Positions 34,502 through 43,669 of a DNA stretch of 64,000 nucleotides are shown here, in pieces. Source of the stretch: Flavobacterium hibernum. Lineage in GTDB: Bacteria; Bacteroidota; Bacteroidia; Flavobacteriales; Flavobacteriaceae. Both the position numbers and the translations under genes were made by a program. Location: assembly GCF_000832125.1 (NCBI RefSeq), contig NZ_JPRK01000009.1:62001-126000 (forward strand), written 5' to 3'. The notes beneath the pieces were generated by a model. It saw only the letters and a list, made by a program, of their open reading frames with translations, was not told the DNA's origin and did not search any database. Every line of letters begins with the position of its first letter. Positions within the stretch are counted from its first letter, which is position 1.

Positions 34502-35872
34502 ATGCTTCAAAACAAAGTCATTTTAGGTAGCGAAGAATGGTGTTCATTTCCAGAACTAGGAATCCCGACCATTAAGGCTCGTGTAGATTCTGGCGCCAAA
34601 ACTTCGGCAATGCACGCGATAAACATAGCTCCTTTCATAAAAAATGATGCCAATTGGGTAAAATTCGATATCAATCCAATTCAGAATAATATAAAAACCA
34701 TCATTCATTGCGAAGCTCCTTTGGTTGATAAAAGAATTGTAAAAAGTTCAAGTGGCTTTAGAGAACACCGTTACGTAATTCAGACTCATCTAAAAATTGG
34801 CGATATAAAATGGCCAATAGAAATGACCTTAACCAATCGTGACTCTATGGGTTTCAGAATGCTTTTAGGACGTGAAGCCATGAGTGGACGTGTCTTGGTA
34901 GATCCTGAAGAAAAGTATTTATTAGGACAACCTACTCCCGAAGCTTTAAAAGAATTATACCAAAACTCTGAGAAAGCAACTTCTGGTTTACGTATTGGTC
35001 TTTTAGCCAGTAACCCAGAACTATATAGCAATAAACGAATCATGGAAGCAGGCGAAATGCGCGGTCATGAAATGCATTTTTTAAACATTAAAGAATGCTA
35101 CATGAAGCTTGACGCTAAAACCCCTGAAATTCATTACAGAGGCGGAAAAATATTAAATCAGTTTGATGCTATTATTCCCAGAATCAGACCGAGCATTACA
35201 TTTTACGGTTGTGCCTTAACGCGTCAGTTTGAAGCTTTAAAAGTTTTTGTTTTAAATTCGGCTACAGCCATAACACAATCACGTGATAAACTATACTCAC
35301 TTCAATTGCTTTTAAATAGCGGAATCGATATTCCAACAACTGGTTTTGCCAACTCCCCTCTTGATACTGACAATTTAATTAAAATGGTTGGAGGTTCACC
35401 CTTAATCGTAAAATTATTAGAAGGAACACAAGGAAAAGGTGTTGTTTTGGCTGAAACTAAAAAAGCGGCAGAAAGTGTTATTAATGCTTTCAAAAGCTTA
35501 AATGCTAATATTTTGGTTCAGGAATTCATTAAAGAAGCAAACGGAAAAGACATTCGTTGTTTTGTAATCGACGGAAAAGTGGTTGCAGCCATTCAGCGTG
35601 AAGCAATGCCGGGAGAATTTAGGGCAAATATTCACCTTGGAGGAACAGCTTCAGTTATAAAAGTTACTGCCGAAGAAAAAAAGATCGCCATAAAAGCCGC
35701 AAAAGCAATGGACTTAAAAGTAGCCGGAGTTGATATTATTCGTTCATCAAAAGGACCATTATTACTAGAGGTCAACTCTTCTCCAGGTCTTGAAGGAATC
35801 GAAGGCGCAACCAATAAGGATGTTGCCGGAGAAATGATTAAAGCAATCGAAAAGAATTTTAAACTGATATAA
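34502..35872 (+). CDS. Fusion of retropepsin-like zinc protease domain and RimK-type ATP-grasp ligase
   Basis: 456 residues with two domains in one chain. Residues 1-145 match the putative ATP-dependent zinc protease (COG4067, retropepsin-like) with the hallmark D29-S30-G31-A32-K33-T34-S35 in [14 protein letters not shown]. From about 165 (LRIGLLASN) comes a RimK-type ATP-grasp ligase, ending [17 protein letters not shown] with the metal-binding Glu/Asn. RimK enzymes add glutamate to ribosomal protein S6 or other targets. In many bacteria these are separate adjacent genes; here they are joined. Whether it modifies S6 or another protein is not determined. Monocistronic by context. Confidence 0.85.
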   Translation: MLQNKVILGSEEWCSFPELGIPTIKARVDSGAKTSAMHAINIAPFIKNDANWVKFDINPIQNNIKTIIHCEAPLVDKRIVKSSSGFREHRYVIQTHLKIGDIKWPIEMTLTNRDSMGFRMLLGREAMSGRVLVDPEEKYLLGQPTPEALKELYQNSEKATSGLRIGLLASNPELYSNKRIMEAGEMRGHEMHFLNIKECYMKLDAKTPEIHYRGGKILNQFDAIIPRIRPSITFYGCALTRQFEALKVFVLNSATAITQSRDKLYSLQLLLNSGIDIPTTGFANSPLDTDNLIKMVGGSPLIVKLLEGTQGKGVVLAETKKAAESVINAFKSLNANILVQEFIKEANGKDIRCFVIDGKVVAAIQREAMPGEFRANIHLGGTASVIKVTAEEKKIAIKAAKAMDLKVAGVDIIRSSKGPLLLEVNSSPGLEGIEGATNKDVAGEMIKAIEKNFKLI

Positions 35873-35979
35873 GCAAAGTTCATTTAAACTTAATTACACA
35901 TAAATAATTTAGCAGCTTTGTCGAAGTTTTAAGCCAAGACTTAAAAAAAAAAATTAACAAAATACGATCATACACAATC

Positions 35980-36083
35980 TTGTCATTCCGAGGAACGAGG
36001 AATCTTCGCAAGTAACTCCGCAAACAAAATCGATTATCTTTGTCGAGCTTCTTGCGAAGATTCCTCGTTCCTCGGAATGACAA
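35980..36083. repeat. ATTCCGAGGAACGAGGAAT palindromic element (family C), copy 2
   Basis: TTGTCATTCCGAGGAACGAG then GAATCTTCGCAAG (35980-36012) is mirrored by CTTGCGAAGATTCCTCGTTC then CTCGGAATGACAAA (36050-36083). The interior holds CAAGTAACTCCG and TCTTTGTCGAGCTTCT, shared with copy 3 at 44714. The TTTGTCGAAGTTT strings at about 35926 and 36095 flank it. It fills most of the gap between the RimK fusion and the DUF421 gene; nothing else is seen there. Confidence 0.85.
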
Positions 36084-36163
36084 AACTCAACGCAAAGCTT
36101 TGTCGAAGTTTAAAACTTTGACAAAGCTTTTTTATTTAACTTTAATAAAACAAAAGAATCAAA

Positions 36164-36685
36164 ATGATACAATTTCCTTATTTAGATATTATTTTTAGAA
36201 GCGTTGCGGTTTATTTTTTTATGACAATTGCCTTAAGAGTTTTTGGAAAAAAAGAACTTTCGCAATTAAATACTGCCGACATTATTCTGATTTTATTAAT
36301 TAGTAACTCCGTTCAAAATGCAATGGTTGGTCCTGACACAAGTCTTTCCGGAGGTTTAGTTGCCGCTCTTGTTTTATTTGTAATTAACTTCATCATTAAA
36401 AAACTAACCCACAAATACAAAATAGTTAGTGATTTATTATTGGATAAACCACAAGTCCTAATTCACAACGGAAAACTAGACTTTACTATATTAAGCAAAT
36501 TAGACATTTCTGACGACGAATTAAAAGAAGCAATGCGTGAACACGGAATCGAACATTTCTCTGATGTAAAGCTTGCTATGCTAGAAATTGATGGCACTAT
36601 AAGTATCATCTCTGGAGATAAAAAGAATCTCAAACAAACGCATTATAAACGAAAACACAATCACAAGAATCTACAGAAGTTTTAA
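36164..36685 (+). CDS. DUF421 (YetF-like) membrane protein
   Basis: 173 residues. Three N-terminal transmembrane segments (IIFRSVAVYFFMTIALRVF, IILILLISNSVQNAMVG, LVAALVLFVINFIIK) followed by a soluble domain typical of YetF/DUF421 (KPQVLIHNGKLDFTILSKLDISDDELKEAMREHGI and FSDVKLAMLEIDGTISII). Members are linked in other bacteria to spore or cell-envelope functions, but none is established for Bacteroidota. Single gene with a terminator after it. Confidence 0.85.
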   Translation: MIQFPYLDIIFRSVAVYFFMTIALRVFGKKELSQLNTADIILILLISNSVQNAMVGPDTSLSGGLVAALVLFVINFIIKKLTHKYKIVSDLLLDKPQVLIHNGKLDFTILSKLDISDDELKEAMREHGIEHFSDVKLAMLEIDGTISIISGDKKNLKQTHYKRKHNHKNLQKF

Positions 36686-36691
36686 CCCAAA

Positions 36692-36729
36692 AGAAAAAGC
36701 CGATTTCTAAACGAAATCGGCTTTTTTTA
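36692..36729. terminator. Terminator between DUF421 and pit genes
   Basis: AAAAAGCCGATTTC, a short CTAAAC loop region, and GAAATCGGCTTTTTTT give a strong stem with A and T runs, so it could serve both converging transcripts. Confidence 0.85.
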
Positions 36730-36779
36730 TATGAATAAAATATGATTTTTAGTTCTCACATTTTATAGAAATCATTTTA

Positions 36780-38114
36780 TTATGAGATAAAAACACTCAA
36801 AATATAGTATACCAAACCTGCTAATAAAGCTGAGATTGGAATAGTCAAAATCCAAGCCCAAATTAAACTAACTGTAACTCCCCAACGAACTGCAGATACA
36901 CGTTTTGTTAATCCAACACCAATAATAGAACCAGTAATAGTATGCGTTGTACTTACCGGAATTTTTAAATGCTCTGTAAAATAAAGCGTTAAAGCTCCAG
37001 CTGTTTCAGCAGCAACACCTTCAAACGAAGTTACTTTCGTGATCTTAGAACCCATTGTTTTTACAATTTTCCATCCACCACTTAAAGTTCCCGCAGCAAT
37101 AGCAGAATAACACGCTAACGGAATCCATCCAGGCATTACTCCTTTTACACCTAAATCATCATTTGGCAAAACAACATCTAACCAAGCATCCATGTGCACA
37201 CCCGGATTTGTATTGATATAAACCGCTACAGCAGCAGCAATAATACCCATAACTTTTTGAGAATCGTTTCCTCCGTGACCTAAACTAAATGCAGCAGAAG
37301 AAAGTAATTGCATTTTTTTCAAAGCAGCATCTGCCTGATGTAAGTTTAAACTACTAAATATCAAACAAAAAGCACTAACCGTTAGGATGATAAAAGCAAC
37401 TAAAAACCATTTAATATTATGTGGATCAAAAGCAACACTCCAAAAATGAGAATCGAACCTAGGTTTTTCAATCTCAGAATAAGGAACCATTAAACTACTA
37501 ACCACCCAAACCGTTACAATCATTAAAGCAACTGTAAATATCTTAGGACCAATACTTTTACGAGAAGCATTTAGTAACCAAATCGAAATTAAATAAGAAG
37601 CTAAAGCTCCCAATAGTGGCGCTAAAACAATAAATGCAATAATAATAAGAACTCCCGAAGGCATTCCACCATCTTTTCCTACTTTATACCAACTTACGAT
37701 TTGATACCAATAATGTGTAGTTCCATCTGCATCAACATAACCAGAAAAACCATGTACTGCGATAGCGTGAGCAACTGCTGCTCCAGCAAAACCACCAATC
37801 AAAGTATGTGAAGAACTTGAAGGAATTCCTAACCACCAAGTCAATAAATTCCAACAAATTGCTGCAATAACACCGGCTAAAATTACAACCAAATTAATCT
37901 CCATGGTGTGCGCTGTCTTTGCAACAGTATCTGCAACACCAAATCCGAAAACCCAGTAAGCCAAAAAGTTAAAAAATGCTGCCCAAAGAACTGCCTGAAA
38001 AGGCGTTAGAACCTTTGTGGCAACAACTGTTGCAATAGCATTTGCCGCATCATGAAAACCATTGATGTAATCAAAAATTAAGGCTAATACTATAATAATT
38101 ATAAGTAGCGTCAT
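36780..38114 (-). CDS. Inorganic phosphate transporter (Pit family)
   Basis: 444 residues with about ten transmembrane segments. Pit proteins carry phosphate, often as a metal-phosphate complex, using the proton or sodium gradient. Two duplicated family motifs are visible: NGFHDAANAIATVVAT near the N-terminus and SLGHGGNDSQKVMGI near residue 280. The DUF47 gene precedes it by 32 bp on the same strand and probably regulates it. The symbol is not given as pitA/pitB because the subtype is not clear. Confidence 0.9.
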   Translation of the reverse strand: MTLLIIIIVLALIFDYINGFHDAANAIATVVATKVLTPFQAVLWAAFFNFLAYWVFGFGVADTVAKTAHTMEINLVVILAGVIAAICWNLLTWWLGIPSSSSHTLIGGFAGAAVAHAIAVHGFSGYVDADGTTHYWYQIVSWYKVGKDGGMPSGVLIIIAFIVLAPLLGALASYLISIWLLNASRKSIGPKIFTVALMIVTVWVVSSLMVPYSEIEKPRFDSHFWSVAFDPHNIKWFLVAFIILTVSAFCLIFSSLNLHQADAALKKMQLLSSAAFSLGHGGNDSQKVMGIIAAAVAVYINTNPGVHMDAWLDVVLPNDDLGVKGVMPGWIPLACYSAIAAGTLSGGWKIVKTMGSKITKVTSFEGVAAETAGALTLYFTEHLKIPVSTTHTITGSIIGVGLTKRVSAVRWGVTVSLIWAWILTIPISALLAGLVYYILSVFIS

Positions 38115-38146
38115 AAATTATAACTTCAGAATGAAATAAATTGAAT

Positions 38147-38791
38147 TTAAGAATGTTTTACAGAAATAGATTCTAGTATGTTTGCAACACTCTTACATTT
38201 ATCTGTTGCAGATTCTAAAACAGATAACACCTCTTTATATTTAATAATATTTTTGGCATCTGTTTCGTTTTCAAAAATTTCAAAAACTGCTTTATTATAA
38301 ACGTTATCAGACTTGTTCTCTAGTTTATTAATTCTAGCACAAGCATCTTTTATGACTTTGAAATTCTTTAAATTTCTTAATTCTTTTACCGCACTATCAA
38401 TGTTTTGACAAGCTTCAAGATTGATTTCAGTCATTTTTCTGATAGATTTTGTAATCTTATCAACCTGATACAATCTCATTCTACTTGCAGCACCATGCAA
38501 ATAATCTGCTACGTTATCAATCGAAGTAATCAATGTGTGAATATCCTCTCTATCAAATGGAGTAATAAAATTTCTACTCAATTCAAGATTGGTTTGACGC
38601 GTAATGTCTTCTCCTTTTTGCTCTAATTCATCAATTTTTTGAAAAAGAACTTCTCTTTCTTTCAATGGAAGGTTTACAGCTTCGTGTAAATTAGAAGCTA
38701 ATTCAATTAAATTGCTTGAAGCCTCTTCAAAAAGTGGAAAGAATTTCTTGTCTTTCGGCACTAAAAATTGGAAAATACTGTTTATTGACAT
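38147..38791 (-). CDS. DUF47 (PhoU-like) accessory protein
   Basis: 214 residues, almost all helical, with the TIGR00153/DUF47 pattern (KFFPLFEEASSNLIELASNLHEAVNLPLKEREVLFQKIDELEQKGEDITRQTNLELSRNFITPFDREDIHTLITSIDNVADYLHG). PhoU-like proteins bind metals and modulate phosphate uptake. It lies directly upstream of pit in the same transcript (32 bp gap), the usual arrangement. A candidate promoter is visible upstream. Confidence 0.9.
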   Translation of the reverse strand: MSINSIFQFLVPKDKKFFPLFEEASSNLIELASNLHEAVNLPLKEREVLFQKIDELEQKGEDITRQTNLELSRNFITPFDREDIHTLITSIDNVADYLHGAASRMRLYQVDKITKSIRKMTEINLEACQNIDSAVKELRNLKNFKVIKDACARINKLENKSDNVYNKAVFEIFENETDAKNIIKYKEVLSVLESATDKCKSVANILESISVKHS

Positions 38792-38810
38792 TGTTTTATT
38801 TTTGATAGTG

Positions 38811-38837
38811 CAAAATTACTTCAATAATATTCTACAA
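38811..38837 (-). promoter_or_regulatory. Candidate promoter for the DUF47-pit operon
   Basis: On the minus strand TAATTTTG (38818 to 38811) is a perfect TAnnTTTG match, 19 bp before the DUF47 ATG (38791). A TTG at 38837-38835 lies 16 bp upstream, slightly close. It sits at the end of hutH. Confidence 0.45.
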
Positions 38838-38839
38838 TG

Positions 38840-40354
38840 TTAAGCCATTGTTAACAAATCGTTTTCAATTTGGAAACTATCCAGGAATGCAACGGTTTTT
38901 TCGATGTCGTAATGTAAGATTCTATCCTCTTTTACCAAAGGCACAACCTCTCTATAACTACTTAAAAACATCTCGATAAAATCGCTTGATTTCAACGGTT
39001 CTCTGTACGCAATTGCCTGTGAAGCATTTAATAATTCAATTGCCAAAATGCGCTCTAAATTATCCATAACGCGCAATGCTTTTGTCGCTCCATTTGCCCC
39101 CATACTTACATGATCTTCTTGTCCGTTGCTCGAAACAATACTATCAATACTTGATGGAGTTGCCAATTGTTTATTTTGGCTTGCAATACTTGCAGCTGTA
39201 TATTGCGGAATCATAAATCCTGAATTTAATCCCGGATTATCTACTAAAAATGCAGGAAGATTACGCAATCCCGAAATTAACTGATACGTTCTTCTTTCAG
39301 AAATACTTCCCAATTCGGCCAAAGCAATTGCCATAAAATCTAATGCCAAAGCCAAAGGTTGTCCGTGAAAGTTTCCACCCGAAATAATCTGATCAGCTTC
39401 AATAAATATATTTGGATTATCGGTTACCGAATTGATTTCGGTTTTGAATACTTTTCTAACATAATCAATCGCATCTTTTGAAGCGCCGTGAACCTGTGGC
39501 ATACAACGGAAAGAATACGGATCTTGCACGTGTTTTTTCTCTTGCGCAATAATTTCGCTTCCCTCAAGGAATTCATTTATACGTTGTGCCGTAATTATTT
39601 GACCCTTGTGAGGACGAATAAAATGAATCAATTCGTTAAATGGCTCAATTCTTCCATCAAAACCTTCTAATGAAATAGTTCCAATTAAATCTGCCAAATA
39701 AGAATACTTGTAAGCTTTTAATAAAATATGCGCTCCATAAGCACTCATAAACTGAGTTCCGTTTAATAAAGCCAAACCTTCTTTTGATTGCAAAATAATA
39801 GGTTCCCAACCAAAATGTTTTAAAACTTCGGCAGAAGCAACTTTTTTTCCTTCAAACAAAACTTCACCTTCTCCTAATAATGGTAAAGATAAATGTGCCA
39901 AAGGCGCCAAGTCTCCAGAAGCCCCTAAAGAACCCTGAGTATAAATAATAGGCAGAATATCATTATTGTAAAAATCGACCAAACGACTAACGGTTTGCAA
40001 TTGAATTCCTGAATGACCGTAACTCAAAGATTGAATTTTAAGCAACAACATTAGTTTTACAATTTCGGCAGGAACTTCTTCTCCGGTTCCGCAAGCGTGA
40101 GATTTTACCAGGTTTTCCTGAAGTTTAGATAAATTTTCATTCGAAATTTTCACATTACAAAGTGACCCAAAACCAGTATTGATACCATAAATAGGTTCAG
40201 AATGTGATGCCATTTTTTTATCTAAATAGTCACGACATTTTTGAACATTTACTTTTGCTTCTTCTGATAATTCAAGTGTCTTTTGATTGACAATTATTTC
40301 TTGTAAAGCTTCTAAACTTAAAGTTTCAGTACTTATATAATGGATTTCTCTCAT
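38840..40354 (-). CDS. hutH: Histidine ammonia-lyase
   Basis: 504 residues. Removes ammonia from histidine to give urocanate. The MIO cofactor forms from the Ala-Ser-Gly triad A145-S146-G147 (GSLGASGDLAPLAHL), fully conserved. QYTAASIASQNKQLATPSSID and the Glu in ISEISERRTYQ-like positions are also family features (SISERRTYQLISG here). No other hut genes lie next to it; a HutD-like protein is 20 kb away at 60.4 kb. A TTG-N20-GATTTTTG promoter candidate precedes it. Confidence 0.93.
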   Translation of the reverse strand: MREIHYISTETLSLEALQEIIVNQKTLELSEEAKVNVQKCRDYLDKKMASHSEPIYGINTGFGSLCNVKISNENLSKLQENLVKSHACGTGEEVPAEIVKLMLLLKIQSLSYGHSGIQLQTVSRLVDFYNNDILPIIYTQGSLGASGDLAPLAHLSLPLLGEGEVLFEGKKVASAEVLKHFGWEPIILQSKEGLALLNGTQFMSAYGAHILLKAYKYSYLADLIGTISLEGFDGRIEPFNELIHFIRPHKGQIITAQRINEFLEGSEIIAQEKKHVQDPYSFRCMPQVHGASKDAIDYVRKVFKTEINSVTDNPNIFIEADQIISGGNFHGQPLALALDFMAIALAELGSISERRTYQLISGLRNLPAFLVDNPGLNSGFMIPQYTAASIASQNKQLATPSSIDSIVSSNGQEDHVSMGANGATKALRVMDNLERILAIELLNASQAIAYREPLKSSDFIEMFLSSYREVVPLVKEDRILHYDIEKTVAFLDSFQIENDLLTMA

Positions 40355-40375
40355 GATGTTTGTATTTTAAGACAT

Positions 40376-40406
40376 CAAAAATCAGCAAATCAATATTAAA
40401 AAGCAA
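40376..40406 (-). promoter_or_regulatory. Candidate hutH promoter
   Basis: On the minus strand TTG (40406-40404), 20 bp, then GATTTTTG (40383-40376), one mismatch to TAnnTTTG. The start codon at 40354 is 21 bp downstream. Confidence 0.35.
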
Positions 40407-40771
40407 CATTTGTTCATAATAATTAAAATTTGATCAATTCCTATTCCTCACTTTTACTTATTTCACAATCCATATTCCACAAAAAACCAGCTCTTTATTT
40501 GACTGAAACAATTCTAAATTTCATTTTTAAAAACCGAAAAAATCATTTTCCTACTAATCATATAGGCTAAAATCACTAAAATTTTAGTTCCATTTTAGAA
40601 AAATCAATGAAATAAGCTTCCGGAAACTTCACAAATGCAAAGCCAAATATGTGAATACGCCAATTTTACAACTCTAATTTTAACAAATGCTCAATATTAA
40701 AATTCTTCTATTTGAATTATTAAAATATTCGCAAAAAGAACTTTACGTTTTTTAACTTTTATAAAAAACTG
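40407..40771. other. AT-rich gap between hutH and the thr leader, no gene seen
   Basis: Between the hutH promoter region and the thr leader are about 365 bp of AT-rich DNA without a convincing open frame, repeat copy or RNA gene. It may hold operator sites for the two divergent units but no clear dyad stands out. Confidence 0.5.
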
Positions 40772-40779
40772 TACTTTTG
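40772..40779 (+). promoter_or_regulatory. Candidate -7 element of the threonine operon
   Basis: TACTTTTG matches TAnnTTTG perfectly. The leader peptide ATG at 40789 is 9 bp further on, so transcription would start a few bases before the leader ORF. No TTG is seen at the -33 distance. Confidence 0.5.
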
Positions 40780-40788
40780 ACACATCAA

Positions 40789-40890
40789 ATGAAAAGTAAC
40801 AGCGCAAAATATCAATCTACAATGACAACTCCAACTAGAGTTGCAATTGCTGCTACAACAATTTCTACTACAACTACTACTACCCCTTAG
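40789..40890 (+). CDS. thrL: Threonine-operon leader peptide (attenuator), 33 residues
   Basis: An ATG at 40789 opens a 33-codon frame closed by TAG (40888-40890). The second half reads MTTPTRVAIAATTISTTTTT and then TP, from an in-frame ATG at 40822. 12 of 33 residues are Thr and 2 are Ile, with a run of six Thr codons just before the stop. That composition, upstream of thrA-thrB-thrC, is the hallmark of ribosome-mediated attenuation by charged Thr- and Ile-tRNA (as in E. coli thrL). Immediately downstream come a compact hairpin and a terminator-like stem with a T run. It is too short to be called by normal gene finders. The E. coli symbol is used by analogy; the sequence is not homologous. 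Confidence 0.75.
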   Translation: MKSNSAKYQSTMTTPTRVAIAATTISTTTTTTP

Positions 40891-40934
40891 GGGTATACAT
40901 TTTACATATAAACCTAGGTTATCTATACTTTTTT
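40881..40934 (+). promoter_or_regulatory. Attenuator hairpins of the threonine operon
   Basis: Hairpin 1: TACCCCTTAGGGGTA (40881-40895) is a perfect inverted repeat spanning the leader stop. Hairpin 2: GTATA (40893-40897) with TATAC (40924-40928), enclosing the self-complementary AACCTAGGTT (40911-40920), followed by TTTTTT (40929-40934), a terminator-like structure. The two share bases 40893-40895, so they compete: a ribosome at the stop would open hairpin 1 and allow the terminator; stalling at the Thr codons would leave hairpin 1 to block it. The two-state model is inference from the sequence. Confidence 0.55.
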
Positions 40935-41021
40935 CTTGAAAGAAGAGAGTTATTGGATACATAAAAAACATTTACAAAGAAAAAAAAGTCGCAGTTTTTA
41001 GTTTCAGTTCACAGTTGATAA

Positions 41022-41059
41022 AATTTGAACCTTTGTTACTCAAAATCTTTGCACCTTAT
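41022..41059. repeat. ACCTTTG string just before thrA
   Basis: AATTTGAACCTTTGTTACTC followed by AAAATCTTTGCACC is an ACCTTTG-type string that ends 15 bp before the thrA ATG. A piece with GTCGCAG..TTTCAGTTCACAG at 40988-41014, also found near 19958, precedes it. Confidence 0.5.
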
Positions 41060-41073
41060 TAAAAAACATCAAA

Positions 41074-43521
41074 ATGAAAGTATTAAAATTTGGCGGAACT
41101 TCGGTTGCCAATGCTCAAAATATAAAACTCGTTCTCGAAATAGTAAATCAAAAATCTAAACAAGATAAATTAGTTGTAGTAGTTTCTGCTCTAAGCAAAG
41201 TGACCGATTTATTGCAATTAGCAGCAGCAAAAGCAGCAGCAAACGACGAAAGCTTTAGAGAAATTGTAGCCGAAATCGAGAAAAAACATCTTGACACTTT
41301 AAAAGAATTAATTCCGGTAAGCGAACAAAGTAGTTTATTAAGCCACGTAAAAAGAATCATCAATCATTTAGAAACATTATTGGATGGTTGTTTTTTATTG
41401 GGTGAATTATCTCCACGAACTGCCGATACTATTTTGAGTTTTGGAGAATTACTTTCGTCTTATATTATTGCGCAGGCTTATCAGCAAATCGACAAAAATG
41501 TTGTTTATAAAGACAGTCGCGAATTAATTAAAACAGATCATAATTTTGGTAAAGCCGTTGTAAACTTTGAAGTTTCGAACCAATTGATTCAAGGTTATTT
41601 TGCCGAAAATCAATCGCAAATTAATATTTTACCCGGATTTATCTCTCAGACTCTTGACGGAATCACTACAACTCTAGGTCGTGGCGGTTCTGATTATACT
41701 GCAGCTATTATTGTCGGAGCTCTTGAAGCAGAGCAGTTGGAAATCTGGACAGATGTAAACGGTATGTTTACAGCAAACCCAAAAATTGTAAAACAAGCAA
41801 GACCAATTGCAACAATTTCGTATCAGGAAGCGATGGAATTATCGCATTTTGGTGCAAAAGTGTTGTATCCGCCAACAATTCAGCCCGTTTTAAGAAAAAA
41901 CATTCCAATTTTAATCAAAAATACTTTTGAACCGGAAGCCGAAGGAACTTTAATTTCGAATCACGTTTCATCAAAAGACACCGTTGTAAAAGGAATCAGT
42001 CATATTGATCATATTTCGTTGGTAACTCTTGAAGGTCCGGGAATGATTGGAGTTGCGGGTTCATCAAGACGTTTATTCGAAGTATTGTCTCAGGAAAAAA
42101 TCAATGTTATTTTTATTACTCAGGCATCTTCTGAGCATTCTATTTGTATCGGAATTTTAAATTCTGATGCAGAAAATGCCGAAATCGCAATCAATAAAGC
42201 TTTTGAAGTAGAAATTCTTCAAAATAAAATTGATCCTGCGATTGTAGAAAAAGACCTTTGCATTATTGCTTTGGTAGGTGAAAACATGAAAAATCACCAA
42301 GGTTTAAGCGGAAGAATGTTTAGTACTTTGGGAAAAAATAACGTAAACATTCGTGCCATTGCGCAAGGTGCTTCTGAACGTAATATTTCGACTGTAATTA
42401 ACGAAAGAGACGTTAAAAAAGCATTGAACACTTTACACGAAAATTTCTTTGAAGAAAACACTAAACAGCTCAACTTATTCGTGATGGGCGTTGGAAATGT
42501 GGGCGAAAAATTCATCGAACAAATTCACTCTCAAAAGAAATTCTTAAAAGATAATTTAAAGATCAATGTTCGCGTAATTGCTTTGTCGAACTCTAGAAAA
42601 ATGCTTTTCGACGAAGACGGAATTTCTCTAAAAGAATGGCAAGCCAATTTAGACAAAGGCGAACCTGCAAACAAAGAAGAGTTTATCGAACGTGCCAAAG
42701 ATTTGAATTTACGTAATAGTATTTTTGTTGATATTACAGCAAATGCAAGCGTTTCTGAAACTTACGAAAACTTCTTAAAACAAAGTATTGCGGTTGTAAC
42801 TTGTAATAAAATTGCCTGTTCATCTGCTTACGACAATTATAAAAAATTAAAAAACCTATCACGTCAGTACAACGCTCCGTTTTTGTTTGAAACTAATGTT
42901 GGTGCAGGTTTACCAATTATTGATACTGTAAAAAACTTAATTGCTTCTGGCGATAAAGTGCATAAAATCCAGGCGGTTTTATCAGGAAGTTTAAACTTCA
43001 TTTTCAATAATTTCGACAAAAATAATTCTTTTCACGATGTTGTAAAAGAAGCCGGAGTTCAAGGTTTTACAGAACCTGACCCAAAAATTGACTTGAGCGG
43101 AATTGACGTTGCACGTAAAATCCTAATTCTTATTCGCGAAAGCGGTTACGAAATGGATATTGATGCCATTGCAAACGAATCGTTCTTGCCTGCCGAATGT
43201 TTAGCAACAGCAAACAACGATGACTTTTTTGCTTCGCTAACCAAACATGCTACACATTTTGAAGGTATTTATAACGAAGCTTTAGCAAAAGATTCAAGAT
43301 TGAAATACGTTGCTCAATTCGAAAACGGAAAAGCAAGTGTTGGTCTTCAATTCATTCCAAAAGATCATCCTTTTTATAATCTAGAAGGAAAAGACAATAT
43401 CGTTCTTTTCTACACAGATCGTTACGTAGATCAGCCTTTATTGATAAAAGGCGCCGGTGCCGGAGCAGCTGTTACGGCTTCAGGAATTTTTGCGGATGTA
43501 ATTCGTATTGGAAACGTTTAG
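41074..43521 (+). CDS. thrA: Bifunctional aspartate kinase/homoserine dehydrogenase
   Basis: 815 residues, the length of the fused ThrA-type enzymes. N-terminal aspartokinase (1-~455) starts KFGGTSVANAQ and includes GRGGSDYTAAI and an ACT-type regulatory segment (LVTLEGPGMIGVAG). The C-terminal homoserine dehydrogenase (~465-815) starts with the NAD(P) loop MGVGNVGEKF and includes TCNKIACSS and a GAGLPIIDTVKNLI segment. It catalyses the first and third steps of threonine synthesis and is expected to be feedback-inhibited by threonine. Regulated by the leader/attenuator upstream (inference). Confidence 0.95.
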   Translation: MKVLKFGGTSVANAQNIKLVLEIVNQKSKQDKLVVVVSALSKVTDLLQLAAAKAAANDESFREIVAEIEKKHLDTLKELIPVSEQSSLLSHVKRIINHLETLLDGCFLLGELSPRTADTILSFGELLSSYIIAQAYQQIDKNVVYKDSRELIKTDHNFGKAVVNFEVSNQLIQGYFAENQSQINILPGFISQTLDGITTTLGRGGSDYTAAIIVGALEAEQLEIWTDVNGMFTANPKIVKQARPIATISYQEAMELSHFGAKVLYPPTIQPVLRKNIPILIKNTFEPEAEGTLISNHVSSKDTVVKGISHIDHISLVTLEGPGMIGVAGSSRRLFEVLSQEKINVIFITQASSEHSICIGILNSDAENAEIAINKAFEVEILQNKIDPAIVEKDLCIIALVGENMKNHQGLSGRMFSTLGKNNVNIRAIAQGASERNISTVINERDVKKALNTLHENFFEENTKQLNLFVMGVGNVGEKFIEQIHSQKKFLKDNLKINVRVIALSNSRKMLFDEDGISLKEWQANLDKGEPANKEEFIERAKDLNLRNSIFVDITANASVSETYENFLKQSIAVVTCNKIACSSAYDNYKKLKNLSRQYNAPFLFETNVGAGLPIIDTVKNLIASGDKVHKIQAVLSGSLNFIFNNFDKNNSFHDVVKEAGVQGFTEPDPKIDLSGIDVARKILILIRESGYEMDIDAIANESFLPAECLATANNDDFFASLTKHATHFEGIYNEALAKDSRLKYVAQFENGKASVGLQFIPKDHPFYNLEGKDNIVLFYTDRYVDQPLLIKGAGAGAAVTASGIFADVIRIGNV

Positions 43522-43522
43522 T

Positions 43523-43664
43523 AGAGGTACAAAGGCTCAAAGGTGCAAAGGGACAAAGTTAGAAACCTTTGAACCTATGAACCTTTGCCGCTTTGAACCT
43601 TAAAATAAAAAATATTGAGTGGCAAGACCTCTGAACCTTTGAACCTTTGCCACTTTGAACCTAT
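43523..43664. repeat. ACCTTTG repeat block between thrA and thrB, including an inverted pair
   Basis: The 148-bp gap is almost all repeat. GAGGTACAAAGGCTCAAAGG then TGCAAAGG (43525-43552) is the reverse complement form and pairs with CCTTTGAACCTATGAACCTT and following units up to 43602, making a long hairpin. A second forward block CCTCTGAACCTTTGAACCTT then TGCCACTTTGAACCT lies at 43628-43661. The thrB ATG at 43670 follows 8 bp later. Confidence 0.7.
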
Positions 43665-43669
43665 AACAA

